Under the pieces are notes generated by a model. The model had not been told where the DNA came from and did no database searches. It worked only from the letters and a program-made list of their open reading frames with translations. A stretch of 64,000 nt of DNA from Evansella caseinilytica (GTDB lineage: Bacteria; Bacillota; Bacilli; Bacillales; Salisediminibacteriaceae), in NCBI RefSeq assembly GCF_900107275.1, contig NZ_FNPI01000001.1, positions 248,001 through 312,000 of the forward strand. The letters are read 5' to 3'. Both the position numbers and the translations under genes were made by a program. This document shows, in pieces, positions 52,379 to 62,051 of this stretch. Each line of letters starts with the position of its first letter. Position 1 is the stretch's first letter.

Positions 52379-53569
52379 CTATTTCCACAGTTTTTTTATT
52401 GCCGTTCGGTAGTCGGTAAGCTCTTGCTTGTTAATTACTTTGTCCCCATAGCGGGCGCGATGATACGTTTCGATGATTGTTTGCTTGGCGGAAGAATCCA
52501 TGCTCAAGGAAGTAATCCAGTCTTCTACCGTTTGAAATTCCTTGCGGCCGCACTCTTTTTTCGCAAAAATCGCTTCTGTTTTATAAAACAGCCTCCGGAC
52601 TTCATTTTCCGGTGTCAAACGACTGCGGATGGAAAATGGATTCGCCGGCTTTTTTTCCGCAGGCATCGCCAATAAATTGTCTGTCGTCGAGTCGGAAGCA
52701 GCATGTCCGATGAATGTAGAATGGATAAATTTTTTATAAAGGAAGAACAGCAGAGCACATAATAGCCCGATTGCCACGGTCCAGAAAATCAGCCGGAAAT
52801 CGAGGACGTCGTTCCGCTCTTGATGAACGAAATTGTAAACCTCACCAACATAATAGCCCGGTGTCGTTTCTTCCTGTTCCTGGGTGTTGCCGACAAGCAA
52901 GGCAAGGAAGTTCAACAGCGGTATGGCAAGGTAACTGAGCCCTAATGTTAAATAATACATAACAAAATGAAAGCTTTGCTTGAAGTACGGATATACCGAA
53001 CCGCCGAGAAACGCTGCAGTGCTGGCTAGCAGGAGAGTGCCGATCATCCACTTGAAGTTACGCCGTTTACTAGCTTCGTCTGTTTGGGAGGAAGTGATGA
53101 TGGAAAACGCCCGGATTCCCAATGTGAAAAGAAAATGGACAAAAATCAGCACCAAAATAAGCCAGCTGTCATCAAAAATATAATAGGACCAGAAATAAAG
53201 GATTAATCCGGCAATAAAAGCGATGGCAAAAACTTTCAGCTCGTGAGTTTCCTCCCGGCGATCCTCCAAATTGCTGAGTACCCGCCAAAACATGATCAAT
53301 GCCAGAAGCACCGAAACATATACATGATAACCGACTCCCGTTCCGATCAGGACGACTAGTGGGATCAATGCCAGTGCGGGTTTTACCGACTTCGTTTTAT
53401 AGAGGATAACGCCGTAAAGCAGTGCCGCGGACAAGGTCATTGTGACAATCGGAATGGCCGGCGGCAAGCTTTGCGCATAAATAGAAAAAGGGAGCATAAA
53501 CAAATAAAGGGTGTACATTTCCAGCAAAAACATCAGCCAGCATAAAATATCATGTTGCCGCGCTTTCAT
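52379..53569 (-). CDS. membrane protein with C-terminal DUF4129 domain
   Basis: 396 residues with several membrane helices over about 1-300 and a cytoplasmic DUF4129-like C-terminus (LTPENEVRRLFYKTEAIFAKKECGRK, then AYHRARYGD-type ending seen as IIETYHRARYGDKVI). It is the third gene of a MoxR-DUF58-DUF4129 operon, with a 20-base overlap to the DUF58 gene. In other species the third gene is a transglutaminase-DUF4129 fusion; no transglutaminase Cys-His-Asp domain is visible here. Function is unknown; links to cell-surface stress are inferred from family context. Confidence 0.78.
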   Translation of the reverse strand: MKARQHDILCWLMFLLEMYTLYLFMLPFSIYAQSLPPAIPIVTMTLSAALLYGVILYKTKSVKPALALIPLVVLIGTGVGYHVYVSVLLALIMFWRVLSNLEDRREETHELKVFAIAFIAGLILYFWSYYIFDDSWLILVLIFVHFLFTLGIRAFSIITSSQTDEASKRRNFKWMIGTLLLASTAAFLGGSVYPYFKQSFHFVMYYLTLGLSYLAIPLLNFLALLVGNTQEQEETTPGYYVGEVYNFVHQERNDVLDFRLIFWTVAIGLLCALLFFLYKKFIHSTFIGHAASDSTTDNLLAMPAEKKPANPFSIRSRLTPENEVRRLFYKTEAIFAKKECGRKEFQTVEDWITSLSMDSSAKQTIIETYHRARYGDKVINKQELTDYRTAIKKLWK

Positions 53570-54764
53570 GCTGTCGCCCTCCCGCCATCGTCAAATAAAC
53601 ACCGTCACCGGTGGTCTGGACATAATAAATTGTCTTTCCATCCTGCCGCTCCATGGAATACTTGCGTTCTTCCTCTTCCCCGTAAGCGCCGAAATGAAGG
53701 ATGCATTGTTGCTGAACCGGCTGCTGAAACACGGCATGGAGCATGTTTTCAACCGGGACAGTGACGTTCGATGCCCGCAGCCGTGCAAGCAGTTCCAGTG
53801 CTCTCAGCAAATGATGTTTCCCGTTTCCGTATGGGAGATGAAGACCGGTCATGGTGCCGGGCATTTTGATATTTACAAATATCTCAAAGGAAATGTCGTG
53901 TTTCGCTGCATATTGACAGGTGTATGCAGCCTGACTCAATGCTTCTTCAAAAAAATCTATCGTTTGTCTCGTTCGCAGTTTACTCTTAACATTAATTACG
54001 ATCGTCCACATCGAAACCGTTATTTTTTCATAAATCTTCGTTTGCAGCTGCTCCGCTCTTGCGGAAGCTTTCCAATTGATGCGATTGAACGGATCACCCG
54101 TCGTATATTTTCGGTTGCCCCTGGTCATCATCACATCTTCATATAAAGAGAAAGAGCGGGGTTGGGCGCCTTGTTCCTGTTGGATAATTTTTTCCAGACC
54201 ATGGAACGATCGGATCTCAGGATAAACAATCACCTCTGACCGGTAAGATCCTGCATAGGTAAGGTGAATGCTGCTGAATTGAAAAATATCATGCACGACA
54301 AGCTCAAGGCTGCGAATTTGTGCCGTTCCTCTTTTTACGCCTTTCACCTGCAGATCATAAACGCGCTTCGTTAACGGCGGCACCGAAAAACGGTGTTCCT
54401 CTCTCAGGTTGGCGGAGCTGCGTTCTTCTGCCGCCAGTAATACTGCTCCATCGGTATCGTAGAGGAAATACGACAATTTTCCTGAAAAAATTGGCACCTT
54501 TCCGCTGTATTCAATGGGAAGCTGCAACGTGGCCAGCTCTCCCGGAAAAATTCGTTTTACCTCATTGCCCCGGGGAATGGTAATCCGGCTGCAAGCGTAA
54601 TCCAAATACCATTTGTTTACAGTGAGAAGGAGGACGAAAAACAACGCGAAGCTGAATAATACGTATTCGTTAGTAAAAATCGCAGTCAGTGTTAAAAAAG
54701 GGAGTGAAAAGACCAGCACCGAGTGACGCCTTGTGAATTGCCGTTGCAGTTTCCAGCCGCTCAT
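53550..54764 (-). CDS. DUF58-family protein
   Basis: 404 residues with two membrane helices near the N-terminus (about 15-55) and a vWA-like cytoplasmic or extracytoplasmic domain. The DUF58 signature YTTGDPFNRINWKASAR is clear at about residues 210-226. These proteins accompany MoxR ATPases. It overlaps MoxR by four bases and the DUF4129 gene by 20 bases, so all three are co-translated. Confidence 0.92.
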   Translation of the reverse strand: MSGWKLQRQFTRRHSVLVFSLPFLTLTAIFTNEYVLFSFALFFVLLLTVNKWYLDYACSRITIPRGNEVKRIFPGELATLQLPIEYSGKVPIFSGKLSYFLYDTDGAVLLAAEERSSANLREEHRFSVPPLTKRVYDLQVKGVKRGTAQIRSLELVVHDIFQFSSIHLTYAGSYRSEVIVYPEIRSFHGLEKIIQQEQGAQPRSFSLYEDVMMTRGNRKYTTGDPFNRINWKASARAEQLQTKIYEKITVSMWTIVINVKSKLRTRQTIDFFEEALSQAAYTCQYAAKHDISFEIFVNIKMPGTMTGLHLPYGNGKHHLLRALELLARLRASNVTVPVENMLHAVFQQPVQQQCILHFGAYGEEEERKYSMERQDGKTIYYVQTTGDGVYLTMAGGRQHESAAT

Positions 54765-55717
54765 TCTCCAACGGCTCCTGCTTCTGCCGGTACCTTCACC
54801 AGCTGTACTATTTTCTCCAGCACTTCCGCCTTCGTTTGCCGCATCGAAGCGTCCATGGACAACACGAGACGATGACCGAGGACAATCGGTGCGAGGGCCT
54901 GAATATCCTCCGGTGTCACATAATCACGTCCGTTTAAGTAAGCACGTGCTTGTACACTGTGCATAAAAGCAATCGTTCCCCGCGGGCTCACTCCCACTTC
55001 CACGTATTCCGATTCTCTCGTTGCCCGGATCATCGCAAGGAGGTATGTTTCAACGGCGGCTGTTAAGCGGACATTGCGAATCGCGGCTTGCATTTGCCGG
55101 ATGTCTTCCAGGGAAACGACAGGAGTTAACGAATCCAATGGCTCTTGCTCCTTATACATTTGCAGCATGTGTCGCTCTTCCTGCAGCGTCGGATAACCGA
55201 CATGTATCTGCATCAGAAAACGGTCCATTTGTGCTTCGGGAAGGGCAAAGGTCCCTTGCTGCGATTCCACCGGATTTTGCGTTGCGATCACGATGAACGG
55301 TGACGGCAAGCGCAATGTTTCCCCGTCGATGGTCACCTGTCCCTCCTCCATTACTTCCAGCAGGCTCGATTGTGTCCGGGGAGTGGCGCGATTGATTTCG
55401 TCGGTCAGCAGGATATTCGTCATGACCGGACCCGGGCGCATTTCAAATACCTTGTCCTTCGGATTGAAAAACCGGATGCCGGTAACATCGCTCGGCAACA
55501 CGTCCGGCGTAAACTGAATGCGGCGAAACGAAGCATCAATCGATTTGGCGACGGCTTTCGCCAGCATCGTTTTCCCGGTGCCCGGCACATCCTCAAGCAG
55601 GACATGCCCGCGGCTTAACAGTGCGATCATCAATAGTTCGGTCACTTCTTCCTTTCCTACTAACACCTTTGCGATCGATTTCTTCATCTCTGTCAGCATT
55701 TGCTGCTGTTTTTCCAT
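54761..55717 (-). CDS. MoxR-family AAA+ ATPase
   Basis: 318 residues. Walker A is LEDVPGTGKTML, Walker B LLTDEINRATPRTQSSLLE, and sensor 1 is within VIATQNPVESQGTF-type sequence (IATQNPVESQQGTFALPEAQ). MoxR chaperones activate or assemble metalloprotein or vWA-domain partners; the DUF58 product is the likely client. It is the first gene of the minus-strand operon. Confidence 0.94.
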   Translation of the reverse strand: MEKQQQMLTEMKKSIAKVLVGKEEVTELLMIALLSRGHVLLEDVPGTGKTMLAKAVAKSIDASFRRIQFTPDVLPSDVTGIRFFNPKDKVFEMRPGPVMTNILLTDEINRATPRTQSSLLEVMEEGQVTIDGETLRLPSPFIVIATQNPVESQQGTFALPEAQMDRFLMQIHVGYPTLQEERHMLQMYKEQEPLDSLTPVVSLEDIRQMQAAIRNVRLTAAVETYLLAMIRATRESEYVEVGVSPRGTIAFMHSVQARAYLNGRDYVTPEDIQALAPIVLGHRLVLSMDASMRQTKAEVLEKIVQLVKVPAEAGAVGE

Positions 55718-56040
55718 TACGAACGCTCCTTTTTTCGATTATTTAGAAAATAGTATAGGGACCTAATCATTGTCCATTGTTCCTGCGTCAAAAAAATGGC
55801 GATCATGTAGCATCTGTTAATTTATACGAAACAAACGTAAATTCGTTTCAATATATTTACATCCAGCATCTTGTTTTAAAACAGTTATAAAACAGCCCAA
55901 AGGTAAAAAGCAACCTTTTTGAACAAACACGATATCAAAGACGAAATAAAAAACCCGGCTTGCGCCGAGCTTCACAGTTTCATTTGTTATCTGCATCCTT
56001 TCGCGGAAACAGTCCCCTGTTCCCGCAGGAAGGATAAATA
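55718..56040. other. intergenic region between TraB-like and MoxR genes
   Basis: Holds the MoxR promoter area, a CTTTTTGAACAAACACG fragment resembling the ends of repeat families A and B (55915-55931), the terminator at 55943-55970, and a nine-of-ten-bp hairpin (GCGGAAACAG...CTGTTCCCGC, 56003-56026) just after the TraB-like stop. Confidence 0.5.
55943..55970 (-). terminator. intrinsic terminator of the TraB/GumN-like gene
   Basis: On the minus strand CTCGGC-GCAA-GCCGGG is followed by TTTTTTATT, about 70 bases after the stop at 56041. Confidence 0.75.
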
Positions 56041-57318
56041 TCATTGAATACCAGGCTGCACGTCATATCCCCGGTCCTGCAGCAATCCGAAAATGCTGTT
56101 TTCCCCCACTAAATGAAGGGCGCCGACGACGACAAAATATGTCTCTCCGTTATCATCCTGCAGGAATCCCTCAATCTTTTCAGTCATTTCCAGATCACGG
56201 TCGTCCATGAGGGCACGCATATACTCCTGATACTCTTCACTCTCTGACTCATCCAGAAGACGATGTTCGCGCAATGCCTCCACATCTCCGTTTTTCCAGA
56301 GGGTCATCATTTCTTCCATATCCTCTTCCGTTTCTCCATAGCTTTCCAGAGCAGCCTCTAAGTGCTCCGCCTGTGTTTCCAGTGACAGCATATTGAAGAT
56401 ATCCATTTGGCTTTCAAACGTTTCCAGCCCGATAATATCAATGTTTCCTTCGGCCCGATCCATAAAGTAGTAATCAATTCCAAGTTCGCTGGAGTAACCA
56501 AGCTCTTCGATGGCAATATTGGAAATAAGCTGTTCGATAAACCACGGCTTGAACATATCAAGCAGGGCTTCCGTAAAACCGTAGGAACCGACAATTTCCA
56601 ATGAGCGGTCAAAAACTTCTTCGCTGACGAGATCGCGCAAAGTGGTGCCGTCGGCAAACATTCCCAACTGATTCATATACTGGGCCGCTTCCATCTCATT
56701 CAGGCTTGTCATGTCAATTTCCACGGCAAGATAATCAGCTTCAGCAAAAGCAGTCTCGATGTTTTCATGCAGCGGGTAGAGGTCTTCCGTACCGACGTGG
56801 ATAGAGCCGAATAAATAAACGGTACTTTCGCCATTTTCCACCTGATAAAACACGCCGTGCGATGGCGGACCACCGCTTCCGGTAAAAGGTCCCGGCATGC
56901 CATAAATGACAGTGACGCCATTACTTTCAAGCTTTTCGATAACGGAAAGCGCATCGGCATCTTCCGAAAAAGAAACAGCGTTATTTTTTACATTGACAAT
57001 ATCCAAGTTCTCCAGCTCCAGCAACGGTGAAAAATCCTTGATTTCATTATTATCCAAATGCAATTCTTTCAGCGCCTCAAGCGCGTCGATGCCCGCCAGC
57101 GACTGAATGCCGTAATCCACCGCAACAAGTTCTGTCAATTCACTGACGGCCTCTTCCGTCAGTTCCCCGTCTTCAAGGGACAAGGCGTCTTTCACAGCTT
57201 CCGCAAGCTGTTTGTCTTCGAAAGCGACGGTGTTTTCAGTCGTCGTCGCAGTGCTACATGCGATTAAACCGGTGAATACAATGAAGCTGATAACAATAAC
57301 TGAAATTCTGTTTTTCAT
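56041..57318 (-). CDS. lipoprotein with leucine-rich segment and TraB/GumN domain
   Basis: 425 residues. The N-terminal signal peptide ends in the lipobox FTGLIACS. Residues about 30-130 form a short leucine-rich region (LKELHLDNNEIKDFSPLLELENLDIVNVKNN). The TraB/GumN domain follows, with GSIHVGTEDLYPL near residue 170 and the second conserved motif VVVGALHLVGENSIFGLL near 400. TraB/Tiki-like proteins are thought to be metal-dependent proteases of the EreA/ChaN-like fold. The protein should act outside the membrane. The LRR addition is unusual for this family, whose members are commonly about 290-330 residues. Confidence 0.85.
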   Translation of the reverse strand: MKNRISVIVISFIVFTGLIACSTATTTENTVAFEDKQLAEAVKDALSLEDGELTEEAVSELTELVAVDYGIQSLAGIDALEALKELHLDNNEIKDFSPLLELENLDIVNVKNNAVSFSEDADALSVIEKLESNGVTVIYGMPGPFTGSGGPPSHGVFYQVENGESTVYLFGSIHVGTEDLYPLHENIETAFAEADYLAVEIDMTSLNEMEAAQYMNQLGMFADGTTLRDLVSEEVFDRSLEIVGSYGFTEALLDMFKPWFIEQLISNIAIEELGYSSELGIDYYFMDRAEGNIDIIGLETFESQMDIFNMLSLETQAEHLEAALESYGETEEDMEEMMTLWKNGDVEALREHRLLDESESEEYQEYMRALMDDRDLEMTEKIEGFLQDDNGETYFVVVGALHLVGENSIFGLLQDRGYDVQPGIQ

Positions 57319-57673
57319 AATTTCCCCCTTCGATGTCGTACTGTTTCTTATTTTAGTAAATAAGTAAATACCTAATTCAATGCTGCCGCCTGCCTTTCTT
57401 CATTTTATAAGCGGATGCGCACATTATTTTCTTATACGAACAGAATGAAAAAAAGTAACACATTTTTTCCGGGAATATTCTTACCGGCAAAGGAAGGACG
57501 ATTGAAAAAGCACATAAATTGAAATCGTTTTAAGTTGCGGGGAAATTTTGTTACAATAAGGGGATGATGGAAAAGTTATTCCAGTTGATGGTGGTCTGGA
57601 AATGAAAGGCCAAATGAATCATGATAAATCCAACAGGGAAACCGATGTTTCTCTAAAAAAATAAGGTGATACG
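57319..57673. other. divergent intergenic region before the SNF2 gene
   Basis: AT-rich; a TACAAT box at 57552-57557 may be a -10 element, without a good -35. No gene or repeat is seen. Confidence 0.4.
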
Positions 57674-60600
57674 ATGAACATAAATGATATAACGGAAGTG
57701 CAAATTGCGGAACTCTGTCCTCACGCAGTTCTCCAGCGTGGACGACAATATTTTAACCGCGGAGATGTCGGTGCTTTGAAATGGAATGAATTTGACCGGA
57801 TGCTGACAGCCAAGGTGTACGGCTCGGAACCTTATGATGTGGAAATCGAAATACAGCATTCCGGAGACATTCGGCTATTTTCCTGTTCCTGTCCCGCGTT
57901 TGAACAATTCTCCGGAATATGCAACCATCTCGTTGCCGTCCTGCTTGAAATGAAAAGCCGGAAAATGGAGGAGGTGATCCCGACGTTGGGACCGGGAAAG
58001 TTAAAACCGGAAGATAAGGACAAACGGCTCCGGCACTCGTCGGGAATACTCCTTGCAGCTGCCGATAACGCTCCCTTCCAGCAGGAAATTCGAAAGGCGC
58101 GTGAGATGATTCAGTCGTTTCAACAAATTTACATGAAGAAGCAGGAGACGTATCATGAACGGGAGGAACTTCAATTAGAATATCGCCTGAAGCTTGATCC
58201 CGGTCTGTATGCCTTTCAATCCCCCTTTTTTGAGCTGGAGCTGAGGGTCGGGCCGAAACGCCTGTACATTGTAAGGGACTTGCGGGAGTTTCTTCGCGCC
58301 GTTCATCAGGAACAAACGATGAAATTTGCCAAACTGTTTACATACGATCCTGCCGATTACGTCTTCACCGAAGAGGATCGCGCCGTGCTTGACCGTCTGT
58401 GGAAAATCCACCAGCTTCGCGCGGATGCGCGAAAATTTCCTTTTTACTCCAGAGAAACAGCGGATGAAAGAAAATCCATGGAGCTTCCGCCGCCAATGGT
58501 GCTGGAACTGCTTCAGCTGCTTGAGAACAGAAAAGTGATCGTCGAGCTGCACGGGTATGACTACCAAGGCTTCCGACTGATGCGGGATGGATCGCTGCCA
58601 ATGCAGTTTGTCATCGGAGAATCAGAGCTCACTTCCGGACATTTTTACTTCCGCTGGGAAAACAGCGAAGAGATTGCCTTCTTTGGCGCGCATTATCGGC
58701 TGCTTTTTTACCGCGGGAGATTTTATCCGTTGGATCAAGATCAAACAGAAGCTATTCAGCTGTTAATGAACCACTTCACCGACAAGTATACTTCCGAGGT
58801 GACGATCGCCCGCAACGATCTCGAGAACTTTGCCTCCATGGTTTTGCCGCAGCTGCAAACCATCGGGGAAGTGGATGTGAGCGAGGAAGTGCAAGGAAAA
58901 ATTCATATGGCACCTTTAAAAGGGAAGCTGTATGTTGATTACGCCGATGACCGTCTGACGGCGGAGCTCATATTTCAATACGGCGACGATACGTATTCGC
59001 CGTTCGATACCTCCCACCAGTATAACGGAAGAGTGACCGTCCGCGATGTGGAAAAAGAGTTTTTTCTTTTGTCCCATATTGAACGAATCCCTTTCAAATA
59101 CAACGGGAAAGAGCTTTATCTCGACAGTTTCGACGACATTCTTGATTTTGTCATGGACGAGTTGCCGAAGCTGTCGCAGTGGCTGGAAGTTTTCACGACA
59201 TCTCCTGTAAAAGGGTTGATTTATGAGCCGGTGGAAAGTCCTGCCATCCGTGTGGAGACCGACGAGCGGCTCAACCTCCTGGATGTGGAATTTAAAATGG
59301 AAGGAATTGCTGACGAGGAAATTGATCGAGTGCTGGAAGCATTGCTGGCAAATAAAAAATATTATCGTTTGTCCGGCGGGGCTTTCGTAAACCTTGGCAA
59401 CGAAGAATTTCAAGGTATGAAAGGCGTGCTGGAGGAGCTTGAGCTCGGAAGCGGTACGGTGAGTCATCGCACAAAGCTGCCAATGCTAAAAGCGTTTCAG
59501 CTGTCGGAAAACGATCATTTTCACATGAAAAAAGGGAAAGGGTTCCGCCGGCTGGTAGAGCGGATCCTTCATCCGGAAGAAGTGGAGGCAGAGGTTCCGG
59601 CATCGCTGGATTCTGTATTGCGCGACTATCAAAAAATCGGTTACCGCTGGTTGGCGTCGTTGGCCGGCTATGGATTCGGCGGTGTTCTTGCCGACGATAT
59701 GGGACTTGGAAAAACCTTGCAGGTGATCTCCTATTTAGCTGCGCGAAAACAGCAGCAGGGAGAAGGAATTACGTTGATTATTTGTCCTTCCAGCCTCGTG
59801 TACAACTGGCAGAAGGAAGTGGAGCGTTTTGCCCCGGAATTGACAACGGCGGTAATAAGCGGTTCCGCTGAAGAACGGAAGGAAGCGCTGGATAATGCCG
59901 AGGGCAAGGATATTTGGATTACTTCCTATCCGCTGATCCGGCGGGATGCAGCTTGTTACGCAGATCGAGAATTTACCACGCTGATTTTAGATGAAGCCCA
60001 ATATGTAAAAAACGATTGGACGAAAACGGCGCGTGCGGTTAAATCCATTCGTGCGCGGCAGGCCTTTGCCCTGAGCGGCACACCGATCGAAAATTCGCTG
60101 AATGAACTTTACTCGATTTTTGACCTTGTTCTGCCAGGGTTGTTCAAAAATAAAGCCGCCTTCAAAGCAATGGATCAGGATAAGGTAGCGAAGCGGATTC
60201 GTCCGTTTGTTCTCCGGCGGCTGAAGAAGGACGTGTTAACGGAGCTTCCGGAAAAAATCGAGTCCGTTCAGTACACGGAGCTGACGGATCAGCAGAAGAA
60301 GCTGTATCTTGCCCAATTGCGTCTGATTCAAAGCGACGCGAAGGAAGCGATCAACGCCAATGCCTTTCAGAAAAACCGCATCAAAATTTTGGCGGGGCTA
60401 ACGAGGCTGCGGCAAATTTGCTGTCATCCAGGGCTGTTTATGAAGGAATATGACGGGAGCTCCGGGAAAATGGAGCGGCTGTTTGAGTATTTGGAGGAGG
60501 CGGTTGCTTCAGGCCGTCGCGTTGTCCTGTTCAGCCAGTTTACGCAAATGTTGGCGTTGATCCGGGAACGGTTAAAAAACTACAGCTGGTCGTATCATTA

Positions 60601-60973
60601 TTTGGACGGCGCCACGCCGGCAAAGGAGCGGCTGGAACTTGCCGACCGCTTTAACAGCGGGGAAAAGGAGTTGTTTCTCATTTCGCTGAAAGCCGGCGGC
60701 ACGGGACTGAATTTAACAGGCGGGGATACTGTCATTTTGTTTGATTCGTGGTGGAATCCGGCTGTTGAAGAGCAAGCGGCCGACCGCGTTTACCGCTTTG
60801 GACAAAAGAAGGTCGTTCAGGTGACGAAGCTGATAACAACGGGAACGATCGAGGAAAAAATTCATCAGCTTCAGGAGCAGAAGCGGGAATTGCTCGACCG
60901 CGTGATTCAACCAGGGGAAACGATGATCACCTCATTGACGAAAGAGGATATTGCGGAATTGCTCGAGCTTTGA
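57674..60973 (+). CDS. SWIM zinc finger SNF2-family helicase
   Basis: 1099 residues. An N-terminal SWIM zinc finger (CSCPAFEQFSGICNH, about residues 72-86) is followed by a long SNF2-associated region (about 150-620) and a Swi2/Snf2 ATPase core: LADDMGLGKTLQVISYL, DEAQ box LDEAQYVKN, SGTPIENSLNELYSIF, SLKAGGTGLNLT, and QAADRVYRFGQ. Such proteins translocate on duplex DNA and remodel bound proteins, including RNA polymerase; the exact role in Bacillus is unclear. AAGGTGAT precedes the ATG. A tandem repeat array starts 28 bases after the stop. Confidence 0.94.
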   Translation: MNINDITEVQIAELCPHAVLQRGRQYFNRGDVGALKWNEFDRMLTAKVYGSEPYDVEIEIQHSGDIRLFSCSCPAFEQFSGICNHLVAVLLEMKSRKMEEVIPTLGPGKLKPEDKDKRLRHSSGILLAAADNAPFQQEIRKAREMIQSFQQIYMKKQETYHEREELQLEYRLKLDPGLYAFQSPFFELELRVGPKRLYIVRDLREFLRAVHQEQTMKFAKLFTYDPADYVFTEEDRAVLDRLWKIHQLRADARKFPFYSRETADERKSMELPPPMVLELLQLLENRKVIVELHGYDYQGFRLMRDGSLPMQFVIGESELTSGHFYFRWENSEEIAFFGAHYRLLFYRGRFYPLDQDQTEAIQLLMNHFTDKYTSEVTIARNDLENFASMVLPQLQTIGEVDVSEEVQGKIHMAPLKGKLYVDYADDRLTAELIFQYGDDTYSPFDTSHQYNGRVTVRDVEKEFFLLSHIERIPFKYNGKELYLDSFDDILDFVMDELPKLSQWLEVFTTSPVKGLIYEPVESPAIRVETDERLNLLDVEFKMEGIADEEIDRVLEALLANKKYYRLSGGAFVNLGNEEFQGMKGVLEELELGSGTVSHRTKLPMLKAFQLSENDHFHMKKGKGFRRLVERILHPEEVEAEVPASLDSVLRDYQKIGYRWLASLAGYGFGGVLADDMGLGKTLQVISYLAARKQQQGEGITLIICPSSLVYNWQKEVERFAPELTTAVISGSAEERKEALDNAEGKDIWITSYPLIRRDAACYADREFTTLILDEAQYVKNDWTKTARAVKSIRARQAFALSGTPIENSLNELYSIFDLVLPGLFKNKAAFKAMDQDKVAKRIRPFVLRRLKKDVLTELPEKIESVQYTELTDQQKKLYLAQLRLIQSDAKEAINANAFQKNRIKILAGLTRLRQICCHPGLFMKEYDGSSGKMERLFEYLEEAVASGRRVVLFSQFTQMLALIRERLKNYSWSYHYLDGATPAKERLELADRFNSGEKELFLISLKAGGTGLNLTGGDTVILFDSWWNPAVEEQAADRVYRFGQKKVVQVTKLITTGTIEEKIHQLQEQKRELLDRVIQPGETMITSLTKEDIAELLEL

Positions 60974-61000
60974 CGGTGGGCGGCTTGGGGGTTGGGCGAT

Positions 61001-61547
61001 CTTCTGTCCCGAATCCGTTCCTTACGGGACACTAGGGCATAAAAGTGCAGACGCTTCTGTCCCGAATCCGTTTCATACGGGACACTAGGGCATAAAAGTG
61101 CAGACGCTTCTGTCCCGAATCTGTTTCATACGGGACACTAGGGCATAAAAGGCAGGATCTTCTGTCCCGAATCCGTTTCATACGGGACACTAGGGCATAA
61201 AAGGCAGAAGTTTCTGTCCCGAATCCGTTTCATACGGGACACTAGGGCATAAAAGGCAGGATCTTCTGTCCCGAATCCGTTTCATACGGGACACTAGGGC
61301 ATAAAAGTGCAGACGCTTCTGTCCCGAATCCGTTCCTTACGGGACACTAGGGCATAAAAGTGCAGACGTTTCTGTCCCGAATCTGTTTCATACGGGACAC
61401 TAGGGCATAAAAGTGCAGACGCTTCTGTCCCGAATCCGTTCCTTACGGGACACTAGGGCATAAAAGTGCAGACGCTTCTGTCCCGAATCTGTTTCATACG
61501 GGACACTAGGGCATAAAAGTGCAGACGCTTCTGTCCCGAATCCGGCC
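61001..61547. repeat. tandem array of 52-53 bp units, ten full copies plus part of an eleventh
   Basis: Seven units are 53 bp and three are 52 bp; the eleventh is cut short. The consensus begins CTTCTGTCCCGAATCCGTTT and ends ACTAGGGCATAAAAGTGCAG. Each unit holds an inverted repeat TGTCCCG...CGGGACA. Variants (CATA or CTTA in the loop, GTGCAGACG or GGCAGGAT at the end) are interspersed. The unit length is not a multiple of three in most copies, so it is not coding. There are no unique spacers. The reverse complement matches the family C units elsewhere in the window. Confidence 0.95.
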
Positions 61548-61645
61548 CTTCACGGCTTGAGGAAGTGTCCCGCAAGCGAGAGAATATGTCCGGAAGAAAA
61601 TGTTTGAGCGACGCAGTGTCCCGCAAGCGAAGACCATAAGATAAG
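61548..61645. repeat. degenerate family C units next to the array
   Basis: Two diverged units (GAAGTGTCCCGCAAGCGAGAGAATATGTCCGGAAG and CAGTGTCCCGCAAGCGAAG), in the opposite orientation to the homogeneous array beside them. Confidence 0.65.
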
Positions 61646-62051
61646 GCAATGGGGGAACAAGAACGAGCAAAATTCCCCGCACTTTATTTTTCAAAAATCC
61701 ACTTTCTTTTTCATCAATGATTTTTTGCTCCATTTATTTCCTTGTGTATTTTAAGTTCCGCGCAAATTGTCAAAAATAAGAATGCAAAAAAATAAACTTG
61801 GCTAATTCTGATAAGTTATGTTAGAGTTAACAGGTCGGCCTGCATATCGACAAACATGATTTCAGGCGGATGAAGAAGGCGTTTTTAAGGAATAAGAACA
61901 TATTCTTGTGAGCTTATTCAGTAATAACGAATAGGCTTTTTATTATGAATTCATACTTATAAAATAGACAGTTACATCATGTTGAATTCACCAACGTTTT
62001 CTAAAAAATCAGAAATTCAAGATACATACAAAAGCAAAGGAGAAATAAACA
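61646..62051. other. leader region of cshA
   Basis: About 400 AT-rich bases with no gene seen. A long 5' untranslated leader is possible, as is usual for cold-responsive helicase genes, but I could not place the promoter. Confidence 0.4.

Noticed and set aside
61001-61547. CRISPR array
   Set aside because: The repeat unit runs head to tail without unique spacers, the whole 52-53 bp unit is repeated, and no cas genes are present.
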